Positions 34,661 through 43,426 of a stretch of 64,000 nucleotides of DNA are shown in pieces. The notes below the pieces were generated by a model. The model ran no database searches, was not told the DNA's origin, and saw nothing but the letters and a program-made list of their open reading frames with translations. Made by a program: the position numbers and the translations under genes. This DNA comes from Ruegeria atlantica (lineage in GTDB: Bacteria; Pseudomonadota; Alphaproteobacteria; Rhodobacterales; Rhodobacteraceae), in NCBI RefSeq assembly GCF_013033965.1, contig NZ_WQFE01000007.1, positions 124,001-188,000 on the forward strand, in the 5' to 3' direction. Each line of letters begins with the position of its first letter. Position 1 is the stretch's first letter.

Positions 34661-35683
34661 TCAGACCGACCCAATAACTTCCTGATATCCAAACAGCGCC
34701 GGAAGCCCACCAGTGTGCAGCATGACGACCTTTTGGCCCTTTCGGATCACGCCCACGTCTAGCAGCCCAATGAGGCCGGCAAAGGTCTTGGCCGAGTAGA
34801 CCGGGTCCAAAAATATGCCTTCGGTACGCGCCATGAGGTTCAGGGCATCACGCGTTCCTTCCCCGACCCGTCCGTACCCCGGCGCGAGCGCACCATCCCA
34901 GACATCGATGTCGTTCATGACAATCGCCGGGTCGAATCCCATCAAGTCAGCCAGTTTACTGAGGACTTTCTCCATGCGCGCGTTTTGTTGTTTTTGATTG
35001 CGACGCACACAGATTCCATAGACGGGCGCGGGCATCCCGGACAGCCGTAGGCCCGTGAGAAACCCGCCATGGGTTGAGCCGCTGCCCGAAGGCACGACTG
35101 CGGCATCAAAGTCGCTGATTTGCGCGCTCAGTTCCGCACCCCCCTGCACATAGCCCAATGCCCCCAAGGGCGGGTGGTCGATACCAAGATGGATGACATA
35201 AGGCCGGTGGCCGGCAGCAACCAACTGAGCCGCCCTCTCATGCAGGGCATTGTCCGCACCGACTTCATCTTCGCCTACCGGAAAGCGCATGTGTTCTGCG
35301 CCCAGAATTTTGGCCAGCAGGACATTACCTGAATGGTAATATTGCTCTCCCATCCCCGGCACCCGCTCTTCCAACTGCAGAACAGACTTCATCCCGAGAC
35401 GGGCGGCCGCCGCGGCCGCTGTGCGCACAAAGTTTGATTGTACTGCTCCGGTTATCAGAACGGTATCAGCCCGTTGTTGTACCGCTTCGCCAAAATAGAA
35501 CTCCAACTGACGCGTCTTGTTGCCGCCAAAGCTAAGCCCGGTCAGGTCGTCGCGCTTAAGCCAGAGGTCAATACCAAGGCGGTCTGACAGGCGATCCAAC
35601 CTTTCGACCGGCGTGACTTCAGTCATCAATCGGGCGCGCGGGAACTTAGACAGCTTCCGGTCGAGTTTCTTTTGTTCAGTCAT
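34661..35683 (-). CDS. cuyA: D-cysteine desulfhydrase family PLP enzyme, probable L-cysteate sulfo-lyase (CuyA)
   Basis: A 340-residue fold-type-II PLP enzyme (ACC deaminase/D-cysteine desulfhydrase family). The cofactor lysine is K56 in SFGGNKTRQ, and the phosphate loop is SGSGSTHGG. In Roseobacter-group bacteria the member next to a TauE/SafE exporter and a LysR regulator is CuyA. CuyA cleaves L-cysteate to pyruvate, ammonium and sulfite. That arrangement is present here (exporter 7 bp upstream, divergent LysR regulator), which favours CuyA over D-cysteine desulfhydrase. ATG 35683 is chosen; a GTG directly before it is possible. Confidence 0.75.
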   Translation of the reverse strand: MTEQKKLDRKLSKFPRARLMTEVTPVERLDRLSDRLGIDLWLKRDDLTGLSFGGNKTRQLEFYFGEAVQQRADTVLITGAVQSNFVRTAAAAAARLGMKSVLQLEERVPGMGEQYYHSGNVLLAKILGAEHMRFPVGEDEVGADNALHERAAQLVAAGHRPYVIHLGIDHPPLGALGYVQGGAELSAQISDFDAAVVPSGSGSTHGGFLTGLRLSGMPAPVYGICVRRNQKQQNARMEKVLSKLADLMGFDPAIVMNDIDVWDGALAPGYGRVGEGTRDALNLMARTEGIFLDPVYSAKTFAGLIGLLDVGVIRKGQKVVMLHTGGLPALFGYQEVIGSV

Positions 35684-35689
35684 CACTTG

Positions 35690-36430
35690 TCATCCAACCA
35701 AATAGGCACGGCGGAACAGGGCCGCGCACGCGAGAATCGAGATCAACCGAATGGCGTGGGTAATGGCCTGCTGTGGCAGCAGCGGGCCGATCAGGTGCCC
35801 CAGCAGACTGCCCGCAATCGTGGCCGCAACAAACGGCCAAAGCCACGGAGCGCTGGCAAAGGCCGCCCAGTCCGACAGGCAGTGCAACGCAAAGGCTGAA
35901 CCATATGCGATCAATGCCACAGGCTGTACCAACCTACGCGCTTCGTGCGGGGTTCGGCCCAATGCCAGAAAGCCCAGAATCATCAAAGGACCGGGGGTCG
36001 CGGCCCATACGGTGGCAAGGCCAGACAGGCCCGAAATTGCCTGAAACCCCTGTGGGCCGACCCTGTTTTCCTGCGGCAACAACGAAGTCGCAACTCCGAC
36101 AAGTAAAAGAACGCCGGTCAGGACCAAAACCAAGCGTTCCGACAGATAGGGGTAAATCAAGAGACCGAGAGCTATGCCCGCCAGGCACCCAATCACCGCA
36201 TTCCGGATCAGTGCCTTATTCTTCACCCACACCCGCCTATTCGACGCGACAAGCGAAACGAGCGTGTTCAACATGAGCAAAACCGGAACAGCTGTGGTCG
36301 TCCCCAGCAACACCATCATCACAGGCGCTGCGACGATGCTGAACCCAATCCCGACCCCAACCTGAATCGCCGCACCTGTTAAAATGGCAAGCAGCAAGAT
36401 CAGTAAGTCAGCAGGCACGTTTCGATCCAT
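35690..36430 (-). CDS. cuyZ: TauE/SafE family anion exporter, probable sulfite exporter CuyZ
   Basis: A 246-residue inner-membrane protein with about eight hydrophobic segments. The TauE/SafE pattern (LTGAAIQVGVGIGFSIVAAPVMMVLLG and, in the second half, GLSGLATVWAATPGPLMILGFLALG) is seen. Members export sulfite or other anions made by sulfonate degradation. Coupling to the cysteate-lyase-like gene fits removal of the toxic sulfite. The ATG at 36430 starts MDRNVPADLLILLL right before the first helix; upstream Mets at 36445 and 36469 are possible. Confidence 0.82.
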   Translation of the reverse strand: MDRNVPADLLILLLAILTGAAIQVGVGIGFSIVAAPVMMVLLGTTTAVPVLLMLNTLVSLVASNRRVWVKNKALIRNAVIGCLAGIALGLLIYPYLSERLVLVLTGVLLLVGVATSLLPQENRVGPQGFQAISGLSGLATVWAATPGPLMILGFLALGRTPHEARRLVQPVALIAYGSAFALHCLSDWAAFASAPWLWPFVAATIAGSLLGHLIGPLLPQQAITHAIRLISILACAALFRRAYLVG

Positions 36431-36502
36431 TACTTGGCAGTTCATGCACGGAACGGTAACGCCAGACAATCTTAATGAAAAATCATCTTATTGTATTTGT
36501 TG

Positions 36503-36533
36503 ATACGTATATGTTATCGACCTATATGCGTAT
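36503..36533. promoter_or_regulatory. Inverted repeat overlapping the LysR start, probable LysR operator
   Basis: ATACGTATAT and ATATGCGTAT form a dyad (9 of 10 positions) with an 11-bp spacer in the gap between cuyZ-like and LysR genes. The right arm includes the adopted ATG, so bound regulator could block its own translation start region. Confidence 0.5.
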
Positions 36534-37419
36534 AACTGCCCGACAAATTGAGCTTTTTCAGATGGCCTACCGACACCGGTCCACGCGAAAGGCGGCTAAT
36601 GCCCTGCACATATCTCAGCCCGCCGTAAGCCGTGTGGTCGCTGAACTTGAGGCAGAAATGGGCGTGCCCCTGTTCGATCGATCGGGACGTAAGTTCGAGC
36701 CAACCTCTGCGGCGCACAGTCTGCAGCAGACAGTTCTGAAACACTATCAGGGTTTGGGACGTATCCGGGAGGCCGCAATTCAGATCGCCTCTGGCACAGG
36801 AGGGCATTTGCGTGTGGCAACCGTTCCGGCGGTGGCCGATACCCGCGTTGCGGTTGCGGCCGGCAAACTCATGGCGGAACTCGCGGCCCTAAGGGTGGAT
36901 GTCGATGTCCTGGACGAGAGGGCCGGGATGGCCGCGTTGCACGAAGGACGGGTGGATTGCGCCATTGTATCGTCTGACCCCGGCGACCCAAATCTGGCTT
37001 GCACGCGGCTGGCCGACCTGCAACCCGTGGTGATTGTTCCCCGCGATGACCCGCTGGCCGATGCGCGTAGAATGTCGGCTGCCGAACTCGCCGAGGTTCC
37101 TCAAATCATGCTGACGCCTCGTAGCCCGTTTCGCCGCGCAGTGGAGATAATGTTCGATAGCTGTGAGGTTTCGTTTCAGGTAAGAGCCGAAGTTCAGACG
37201 CAATCTGCTTTGGTGCGCATGGTCGCTCAGGGCGCAGGCCGCGCAATCGTCGACAAAGATATTTTGGCTGCGTTGCAAGCAGACGATGTTTCCGTCGTGC
37301 CTTTAACTTCGGACCTTAGTTGGCCGGTCCGAATGATCACCTTTTCCGCATCAAATGACATTCCTGGATTGCAGAGATTTACGAATGAACTGAAAGAGCA
37401 CCGGGGTCAGTCCCATTAA
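36526..37419 (+). CDS. LysR-type regulator of the cysteate locus (CuyR-like)
   Basis: A 297-residue LysR-type protein. The helix-turn-helix RKAANALHISQPAVSRVVAELEAEMG near the N-terminus is followed by an effector-binding domain. It is divergent from the cuyZ/cuyA-like genes, and the gap carries a clear LysR-type dyad. By analogy with known cuy loci it should activate them in the presence of cysteate. The start is ambiguous: ATGs at 36475 and 36511 are in frame, but MRITARQIELFQMA gives the typical distance to the helix-turn-helix. Confidence 0.85.
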   Translation: MRITARQIELFQMAYRHRSTRKAANALHISQPAVSRVVAELEAEMGVPLFDRSGRKFEPTSAAHSLQQTVLKHYQGLGRIREAAIQIASGTGGHLRVATVPAVADTRVAVAAGKLMAELAALRVDVDVLDERAGMAALHEGRVDCAIVSSDPGDPNLACTRLADLQPVVIVPRDDPLADARRMSAAELAEVPQIMLTPRSPFRRAVEIMFDSCEVSFQVRAEVQTQSALVRMVAQGAGRAIVDKDILAALQADDVSVVPLTSDLSWPVRMITFSASNDIPGLQRFTNELKEHRGQSH

Positions 37420-37698
37420 CTACAGGAGTAAAGACGGCCCTAACTGGACACTGACCAACCGTGCGGTCGCTGCGGCGTGGCATCTGCTTAGCTGCCGTTC
37501 GAAAGTTGCGCAGATTTGCAGAACCCAGGTCCGGCATTTGTTTGTCCGGCGGTTTAGATCAGCGCGGCTGAAGCAGATTCTCATAGCAACATATCCCAAG
37601 GGATTCCGCATAGTGCAACGACCATTATATGATAGCATCGAACCAAACTCTCTCACTCACAGTCGTCCAAGCGAACAGAGGTACAGAAAGACAAATAT

Positions 37699-39624
37699 TT
37701 GCTGTCACTTCGGTCCAAAGATATCGAGACTGCCTACAATGCGCTCGCTCTTTGCGCAGGGTTTTTGGTTGCACCGTCAGTTGGCGGCGCGGTTAAGCTC
37801 GGGTTTGAGATCAACGACGTCAAGGCTTCGCTGACAAGGGCCGACAAAACGACGCTCAAGAACTTTACGGACAAGATGATCTCAAGTGCGGAAAGCGCGT
37901 TGGAAGGATTTGCGGCCGATGCGCCGCCTGACGCGGCAGTCCTATATGCCCAGATGCTCGAGCTTTCCGCTCCGAAAGCTACGGATATCTCTGGCAGCGC
38001 CCTTAACGCCGATACTCTAGCCTTGCACATGGTCGAGCAACTTGAGGATCCCGAACACAAATCCATGCGCGATCTCTTTGTTCTGCTGACCTCGGCGGCG
38101 TTAAAACCACTTCTCGCCGATCCGGATTTTGTCGAACAGATTAAACCCGCGATCTACGCCCAAATGTTGTCAGGCACACAGGCCATTCAACGCGACCTGG
38201 CTGAGCTTGTTCGGAAACATGGCAGCCTCGACGCTGTCGTCGACACGGTCAAAAATGCCGCCGACGCCGAATTTCGAATTCTGGCGGCGGCTTTCAAGCT
38301 GCCCGACGCGGACACCGCCCCGCGCAGTAAGCTTATCGCGGATATCATCCACAAAGCCCAGGAGTGCGATCAGGTTCAGGCGACACTAGATGACGTCGAT
38401 GATACCGATCCGGTCGTGCAATCCTATCTGGAGCACGCCCAGACCGCGTTGAGTCAGATGAATCTTTCCGCGGCGCTTTTTCTTTTGAGAGAGGCAAGGA
38501 AAGTGCTTGAAGACAACTCTCTGCGCAAAACCCTGGAATTCCGCGCCAACATTGCGGAGCCCGAAGCGATGGTGCATCTCCTGAACTCTCAACCGCAGGA
38601 GGCGTTCCGACTTTTCGAAAGCACCGCAAATGGCATGGCGATGGTTGATGAACATGACGCCGCCATGAGGCGCTCGAATTATGCACTTGCGCTTATGGCT
38701 TATGGCGATCGTTACGGCACCGACGGGTACCTCTACGGGACGCGCATCATCGACCCTTTGCTCAGTGAAGCGGCAGCCGAACTGCCGGCCGACGTTACCG
38801 CCCGTCTTTTCCTGCATCGGGGCACGATACACGCTAAATTCTATGCGGCCCTGGGGCATTTGGACGGGCAAGATCAATTCAAGGCAGCAGAAGAAGACCT
38901 GATTTCCGCTCAGATCATTGCTGCGGACGTGTTGTCCGATTTTCACAGCGCGGCAACGGCGCGGGCGACGGCGGGATGGCTCAATCTGCAGGCCGCTCAG
39001 TTCACCCTTGATGCCGACGCCGATCCCTTTCTGCAACAGGCCGAAGAACTCCTCTCGATTGCTCGCAAGCTCTATGAACAGTTGGATGCCCAGTTCGAGT
39101 TGGCGCTGGTGAAGCTGGACCTTGCCGATCTGCTGGACCGAAAATCCGTTCGCGCAGACCACACCGAACGGGCGACGATGTGCCAGAAGGCGATCGACCT
39201 GGTCGCTGAAAGTGAAGAACAACTCGTAATGGGCGATCATCCCGCCGAACTGGCCCGCGCGCGCTATCTCGCGGCAAAGCTTCTCTGGAACGAAGCGATT
39301 TACAGGCTTGGCACGGGGGGTGCTGAACTGCTTAATTCGGCGATGGCCTTTGCAAACAGCGTAATTGAATTGCGCGCTGTAGAAGCGGATCCCCTGGGAT
39401 GGGCCGAGGCAACACTGCTGATCGGCGAAATCCGAGCGGATCAGGTGATCCACAATAGGGAAGAAGATCGAATTGCCGGTTTCAAAGAGGCCGTGAAAAC
39501 CATGCAAACCGCGATCAGGATCTACGAGGAGATGGGAACTGAAGAACAGATCGCAAAAGCGCGGCGCGCGTTCCAACGTTTGAGCTGGCAGATCGAGGAG
39601 GAAGGCAACGTTGACACTGTATGA
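37699..39624 (+). CDS. Large helical-repeat (TPR-like) cytoplasmic protein, unknown function
   Basis: A 641-residue all-helical protein. An N-terminal region of about 200 residues (with LLTSAALKPLLADPDFVEQIKPAI) is followed by repeated helical hairpins of TPR type to the C-terminus, for example AALFLLREARKVLEDNSLRK. No enzyme motif is visible. The N-terminal 'LLADP' stretch recalls regions found ahead of NACHT or TPR domains in bacterial signalling and defence proteins, but no ATPase is present. The first usable start is TTG at 37699; the frame opens 20 codons earlier after a stop but has no ATG. It is a lone gene. Confidence 0.65.
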   Translation: MLSLRSKDIETAYNALALCAGFLVAPSVGGAVKLGFEINDVKASLTRADKTTLKNFTDKMISSAESALEGFAADAPPDAAVLYAQMLELSAPKATDISGSALNADTLALHMVEQLEDPEHKSMRDLFVLLTSAALKPLLADPDFVEQIKPAIYAQMLSGTQAIQRDLAELVRKHGSLDAVVDTVKNAADAEFRILAAAFKLPDADTAPRSKLIADIIHKAQECDQVQATLDDVDDTDPVVQSYLEHAQTALSQMNLSAALFLLREARKVLEDNSLRKTLEFRANIAEPEAMVHLLNSQPQEAFRLFESTANGMAMVDEHDAAMRRSNYALALMAYGDRYGTDGYLYGTRIIDPLLSEAAAELPADVTARLFLHRGTIHAKFYAALGHLDGQDQFKAAEEDLISAQIIAADVLSDFHSAATARATAGWLNLQAAQFTLDADADPFLQQAEELLSIARKLYEQLDAQFELALVKLDLADLLDRKSVRADHTERATMCQKAIDLVAESEEQLVMGDHPAELARARYLAAKLLWNEAIYRLGTGGAELLNSAMAFANSVIELRAVEADPLGWAEATLLIGEIRADQVIHNREEDRIAGFKEAVKTMQTAIRIYEEMGTEEQIAKARRAFQRLSWQIEEEGNVDTV

Positions 39625-39859
39625 AGTCCTGGACCGGGCCTCTTACGCCGTCAGCGGGTCAAACTGATGAGCCCCTTCGTTAATATTCGTATTCTGTTCC
39701 GGCCCTTAGCTGCCTTCGGCCAAAGCCGTTAACGCCGCGATGCAACATCACGAAAGCGGACGATCGTGTAAGTACCCCTATCCAGTCGGTGCGACGTCGG
39801 TTGGACGAACAGAACGCCCAACCATTAAGGGCGCATGCATTCAATGACTCACAATGCCG

Positions 39860-40195
39860 TCAGTTCTGTTGGGCTAGCTTGTCCGCATTCTCTGCCGCCC
39901 ATTCATGCATCTTCTGCAACACCGGGATCAGGCTTTGCCCCAATGCGGTCAGGCTGTATTCCACATGCGGCGGGATGGTCTTGAAGTCTTTGCGTGACAC
40001 AAAGCCCGCGTCTTGCAACTCGGTAAGTTGGCGGGTCAGTGTGCGGTGCGTGATGCTGCCAAGGTTGCGCTGGAGCTGATTGAATCGAGATGTTTCCTGC
40101 GCCAGCCAATAGATGATTAGCAGTTTCCACTTGCCTGAGATCGCCTCGATCAATGGCTCAATCAGGCAGTTTTCATCCGGTTCGAGTGGCGCCAT
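39860..40195 (-). CDS. HxlR-family transcriptional regulator
   Basis: A 111-residue winged-helix regulator of the HxlR/YodB/HypR type. The conserved N-terminal cysteine (ENCLIEPLIEAISGKWKLLI) used for redox or electrophile sensing in YodB and HypR is present. HTRTL-like motif HRTLTRQLTELQDAGFV lies in the recognition region. It is divergent from a FAD-dependent NAD(P) oxidoreductase gene, so it probably represses that gene until thiol stress occurs. A weak dyad AAGT-N6-ACTT at 40207-40220 lies in the shared promoter. Confidence 0.87.
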   Translation of the reverse strand: MAPLEPDENCLIEPLIEAISGKWKLLIIYWLAQETSRFNQLQRNLGSITHRTLTRQLTELQDAGFVSRKDFKTIPPHVEYSLTALGQSLIPVLQKMHEWAAENADKLAQQN

Positions 40196-40281
40196 TACAG
40201 TATCCTAAGTGACCGTACTTGTTGTCTTGATCTTGTGCTTCTAACTACGGCTCAGACCAACGGAATGCAACGAGGAACAGG

Positions 40282-41358
40282 ATGACCCAGAAGAAAGTCG
40301 TAATTGTAGGCGGAGGATATGTCGGATTTGAGGTCGCCAAGGCATTGGATGAACACGCTGATATCACGCTAATCGAACAGCGCGAAGCTTTCGTGCAGCC
40401 ACCAGCGGCCATTCGCGCGCTGTTGCAGCCTGATCTGCTGGATCAGATCATCCTGCCATACGACCGTTTGCTGGCGCATGGCCGGGTCGTTCGTGGCCGC
40501 GCAACGGCGGTGACCCAGTCCGAGGTCACGCTGGAGGACGGCACCGTCTATCCCGCCGACTACATCGTACTGGCTACTGGATCGTCCCATTCGGCGCCGT
40601 TCAAACCGGCTGGCGACAGCATTGAGGACTTTCGCAAGATCAACGCGGACGTCAGTGCAAAACTGGCCACCGCCAAATCAGTGTTGATCGTAGGGGCGGG
40701 CGCTGTTGGCACCGAGCTGGCTGGCGAAATCGCCGCGGCACAGCCTGACAAGATCATCACGTTGGTGTCGTCTGACATGTCACTGTTTCCAATGTATCCT
40801 GACAAGCTGGGCGCGCAGCTGAAACGCAAGCTTGAACGTGCTGGTGTGAACGTCGTGCTGGGTCAACGGGCGGAGAACCTGCAAAAGTTGGATATGCCCT
40901 ATGCCGGATCAGTCCAATTGACCGATGGCCGGGTTATTAATGCCGATCTGGTTTTCCCCGTGATCGGATCCAGGCCAAATGCAGCTCTGGCGAGAACGTT
41001 GCCTAGGGTGACCATTGCACCCACTGGTCGGATCAAAACAGACAAGTGGCTGCGCCCCTCCGAGCATCCGAACGTTTTCATCGCAGGTGACATTGCAGAC
41101 GTCGGCGATGGTATGACTATTGTCGCCATCTCCCGGCAGAACCCGTGGCTGATCAAGACCTTGAAAAGGGCGTTGAGCGGGCATGCAATCGAAGAACAAA
41201 AGCCTTATACGCCTTGGAAGAAGGCCCCGATCCTTCTCCCCTTAGGTCCAAAAAACGGAAACAGTTGGCTGTTTGCGACGGTTGGCGATTGGGTCACCCG
41301 CCAGATGAAGGGAAAGAACCTCTTCATTCCGAAATACCGCAAGGCGTTCGGGCGCTAG
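40282..41358 (+). CDS. FAD-dependent NAD(P)/pyridine nucleotide-disulfide type oxidoreductase (AIF/Ndi-like)
   Basis: A 358-residue flavoprotein with two dinucleotide-binding folds: VIVGGGYVGFEVAKAL at the N-terminus and VLIVGAGAVGTELAG for NAD(P)H. The C-terminal flavin segment is VFIAGDIADVGDGMT. It lacks the redox CxxC of disulfide reductases and resembles AIFM2/FSP1-like quinone or NAD(P)H oxidoreductases. Divergent from the HxlR regulator and followed by a globin-family gene 55 bp downstream, it may supply electrons in an oxidant or NO defence unit. Confidence 0.85.
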   Translation: MTQKKVVIVGGGYVGFEVAKALDEHADITLIEQREAFVQPPAAIRALLQPDLLDQIILPYDRLLAHGRVVRGRATAVTQSEVTLEDGTVYPADYIVLATGSSHSAPFKPAGDSIEDFRKINADVSAKLATAKSVLIVGAGAVGTELAGEIAAAQPDKIITLVSSDMSLFPMYPDKLGAQLKRKLERAGVNVVLGQRAENLQKLDMPYAGSVQLTDGRVINADLVFPVIGSRPNAALARTLPRVTIAPTGRIKTDKWLRPSEHPNVFIAGDIADVGDGMTIVAISRQNPWLIKTLKRALSGHAIEEQKPYTPWKKAPILLPLGPKNGNSWLFATVGDWVTRQMKGKNLFIPKYRKAFGR

Positions 41359-41413
41359 GCAAATTGGCCGGAACCAATCCAACCGCAGTGAGAGCGATTG
41401 AGGACATCATCCA

Positions 41414-42169
41414 ATGACACGCGTTGATCTTCCCAAATTTCCGACGCGCCACGGCTTTATGAGCGAGCGCATTCAGCAGGTCTATATCAAATCGGCGATC
41501 GAAAAAGGACTGCTGCCGTCCGAAGCACACCGCATGGCAGAAGTCGTTTCGCTGACCGCATCAGGTGACACTTCAAAGCCAATCCAGTTTTGGCAGCTTT
41601 TCTCGATCCTCGGACAAGACGCCATTGTCGGCATCGTCGCTCGTTTCTATGAACGGGTCTTTGCAGATGAGCCTTGGTTCGCATCTGTCTTCGAACGGGT
41701 CGGTGGGCTGAACCATCATGTTGCGACCCAAGCCTCAATGTGGATCGACGTCATGGGCGGCGGCCCCTACTACCATGGTGCCGAGCTTCGATTGAGCTTT
41801 CATCACACGCACAACGCCATGGCTTTGATGAACGACAAGGGTGCGGAGCGATGGGTCAGCCTGATGCGCCTGACGTTGGATGCTTCTGCGGATCTGATGA
41901 CGGATGATCCGCGCGTGCGGACGAGCCTTAACACGTTCCTCGCCTTTTTCATGACCAAGTACGCCGTTGAGTTCGCTTTCGAAGATCGGCACATCTTTGG
42001 TGAAACGAACGGCCCGCTGAAGCGCCGGATCAACTTCATGAAGATGACGACTGAAGCAATCGAAGGTTTGAGCGAGCAAGAACTGAGCGATGCGCTGGCA
42101 GAGCGTGGCGTCGACGTCTCGCAATACCCGGACAAGCAAGCGCTTGTCGGCAAGGCGCTGATGATGTGA
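41414..42169 (+). CDS. Globin-like (truncated haemoglobin-related) protein
   Basis: A 251-residue protein. The middle region (about 55-165: LGQDAIVGIVARFYERVFADEPW, later HHVATQASMW and GAELRLSFHHTHN) matches the truncated-globin fold, with several candidate haem-ligating histidines. N- and C-terminal extensions make it longer than the usual 120-150-residue truncated globins. The C-terminus LSDALAERGVDVSQYPDKQ is unlike globins. The pairing with an NAD(P)H-type flavoprotein suggests reductase-globin cooperation, for instance NO or O2 chemistry, but this is unproven. Confidence 0.72.
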   Translation: MTRVDLPKFPTRHGFMSERIQQVYIKSAIEKGLLPSEAHRMAEVVSLTASGDTSKPIQFWQLFSILGQDAIVGIVARFYERVFADEPWFASVFERVGGLNHHVATQASMWIDVMGGGPYYHGAELRLSFHHTHNAMALMNDKGAERWVSLMRLTLDASADLMTDDPRVRTSLNTFLAFFMTKYAVEFAFEDRHIFGETNGPLKRRINFMKMTTEAIEGLSEQELSDALAERGVDVSQYPDKQALVGKALMM

Positions 42170-42448
42170 TATCGGTCCCTAACCGGTCCTTGAGCTTTGC
42201 CAACTGATGCTGCGGTTGCGCCCGCATTGCCGATCTTCGTGCGCGGTGCAGCATTTCAACTGGGGATACTGACGGCAGTAGCGGACAAATTTGCTGTCGG
42301 TGCTTCGGATCACATTCACTGAATGTTACTACGGAGTCCACCCAACCAACCCAACACTGAAACCGAATCAACGATTTCATTAGAATATCCATTCAGGGCA
42401 CTATCGACGTATCGCCCACGTGCATACTCTGAAAAAAGGAAATGTGCC

Positions 42449-42802
42449 ATGATCCGTTCAGCAACACCGGTCGTGCGGACCGGAAACTATCCGAGGGCCC
42501 ATGCATTCTACACCGAAGTACTTGGGTTCACCTGTGTTGAAGAGGGCGGTGAACCTGCCAAATTTGGAATCTTCAAGCGCGATGGGGCTGTCATTTTCGT
42601 CAATGGTCACAAAGGGGCTGATACCCAGTACGATCATTGGCGTGCTTACTTCCATGTGGATGATATCGACAGCCTATCTCAGGAAATCCGCAATTCTGGC
42701 GGCACTTTGTCGAAAGACGTATGGACGACTGTCTACGAGATGCGTGAATTTGAGGTTACGGATCCCGACGACAACGTCCTCTGTTTCGGTGCTGATGCGT
42801 AA
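42449..42802 (+). CDS. VOC/glyoxalase superfamily protein
   Basis: A 117-residue single-domain vicinal-oxygen-chelate protein (PVVRTGNYPRAHAFYTEVLGF at the start, FEVTDPDDNVLCFGAD at the end). It is typical of glyoxalase I / bleomycin-resistance / fosfomycin-resistance relatives. The ATG at 42449 has an AAGGAA ribosome site 9 nt upstream; the frame further upstream is non-coding. Metal ligands are incomplete by eye, so a binding rather than catalytic role is possible. Confidence 0.8.
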   Translation: MIRSATPVVRTGNYPRAHAFYTEVLGFTCVEEGGEPAKFGIFKRDGAVIFVNGHKGADTQYDHWRAYFHVDDIDSLSQEIRNSGGTLSKDVWTTVYEMREFEVTDPDDNVLCFGADA

Positions 42803-43035
42803 ACAGTTCACTCCTGCTGCTTCCAAATACTAGCAAGCGCGCGAATGTCTCAAAAGGGATCAGTCCTTCCATTCATTTTGCAGACTGTTAAAGAGTTTCG
42901 CTTGAACCCACTGACCTGCTTTGCCCAGAGCGTGTTGAACCACCTAAATGGAACAGAAGCTTGTTACCAAAGTGGCTCTATTGAAGGAGCTCGTACTTTG
43001 GTCAGGTTCGGCCAATGCCGCTCCCGGAACCAACA

Positions 43036-43206
43036 TCAGGCTTCGGCGATCATGGTACCCCAGCTGGACAGGCCGCCTTCTGTCTCACAGATGATTGTAT
43101 CCATTCCCGTCAGTGCGTCGGTCCCGAAATAGCAGTCCGCGAAAGCCGGACCGCTTAGAAAAGCTAAGTTCAGGGCAACGATACCCAGTGCAGCAGCATG
43201 TTTCAT
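43036..43206 (-). CDS. Small secreted peptide (56 aa), unknown function
   Basis: A 56-codon gene, too short for most ORF cut-offs. A TAGGAG ribosome site lies 9 nt before the ATG. The first 23 residues form a signal peptide (MKHAAALGIVALNLAFLSGP, then AFA). The mature part of about 33 residues (DCYFGTDALTGMDTIICETE) has two cysteines that could form a disulfide. It stands alone in a 600-bp gap between VOC and fusion genes. I do not recognise a family. Confidence 0.6.
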   Translation of the reverse strand: MKHAAALGIVALNLAFLSGPAFADCYFGTDALTGMDTIICETEGGLSSWGTMIAEA

Positions 43207-43426
43207 GGTACTCACTCCTATTAGGTGAGCCCCATGTGGGGTTGGTTCTTGGCAGCAAATACTGTGCTGGAATTAAGTTTGCTTAATGTAAATCTGGTCG
43301 GACGGACCACCGCAGCATCCCAAACAGGAGTTTGATCTGAGAATACCCGCACCGGGTTTGCGGGAAACAGGTGCCTTAACAGTTTCGCAAGCCGTCCCTG
43401 ACCTGTCCAATCCGAATTCTGAATTT

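Noticed and set aside
38386..39576. 396-residue minus-strand open frame opposite the helical-repeat protein
   Set aside because: The plus-strand frame shows regular TPR-like helices; the reverse has no motif and is a shadow.
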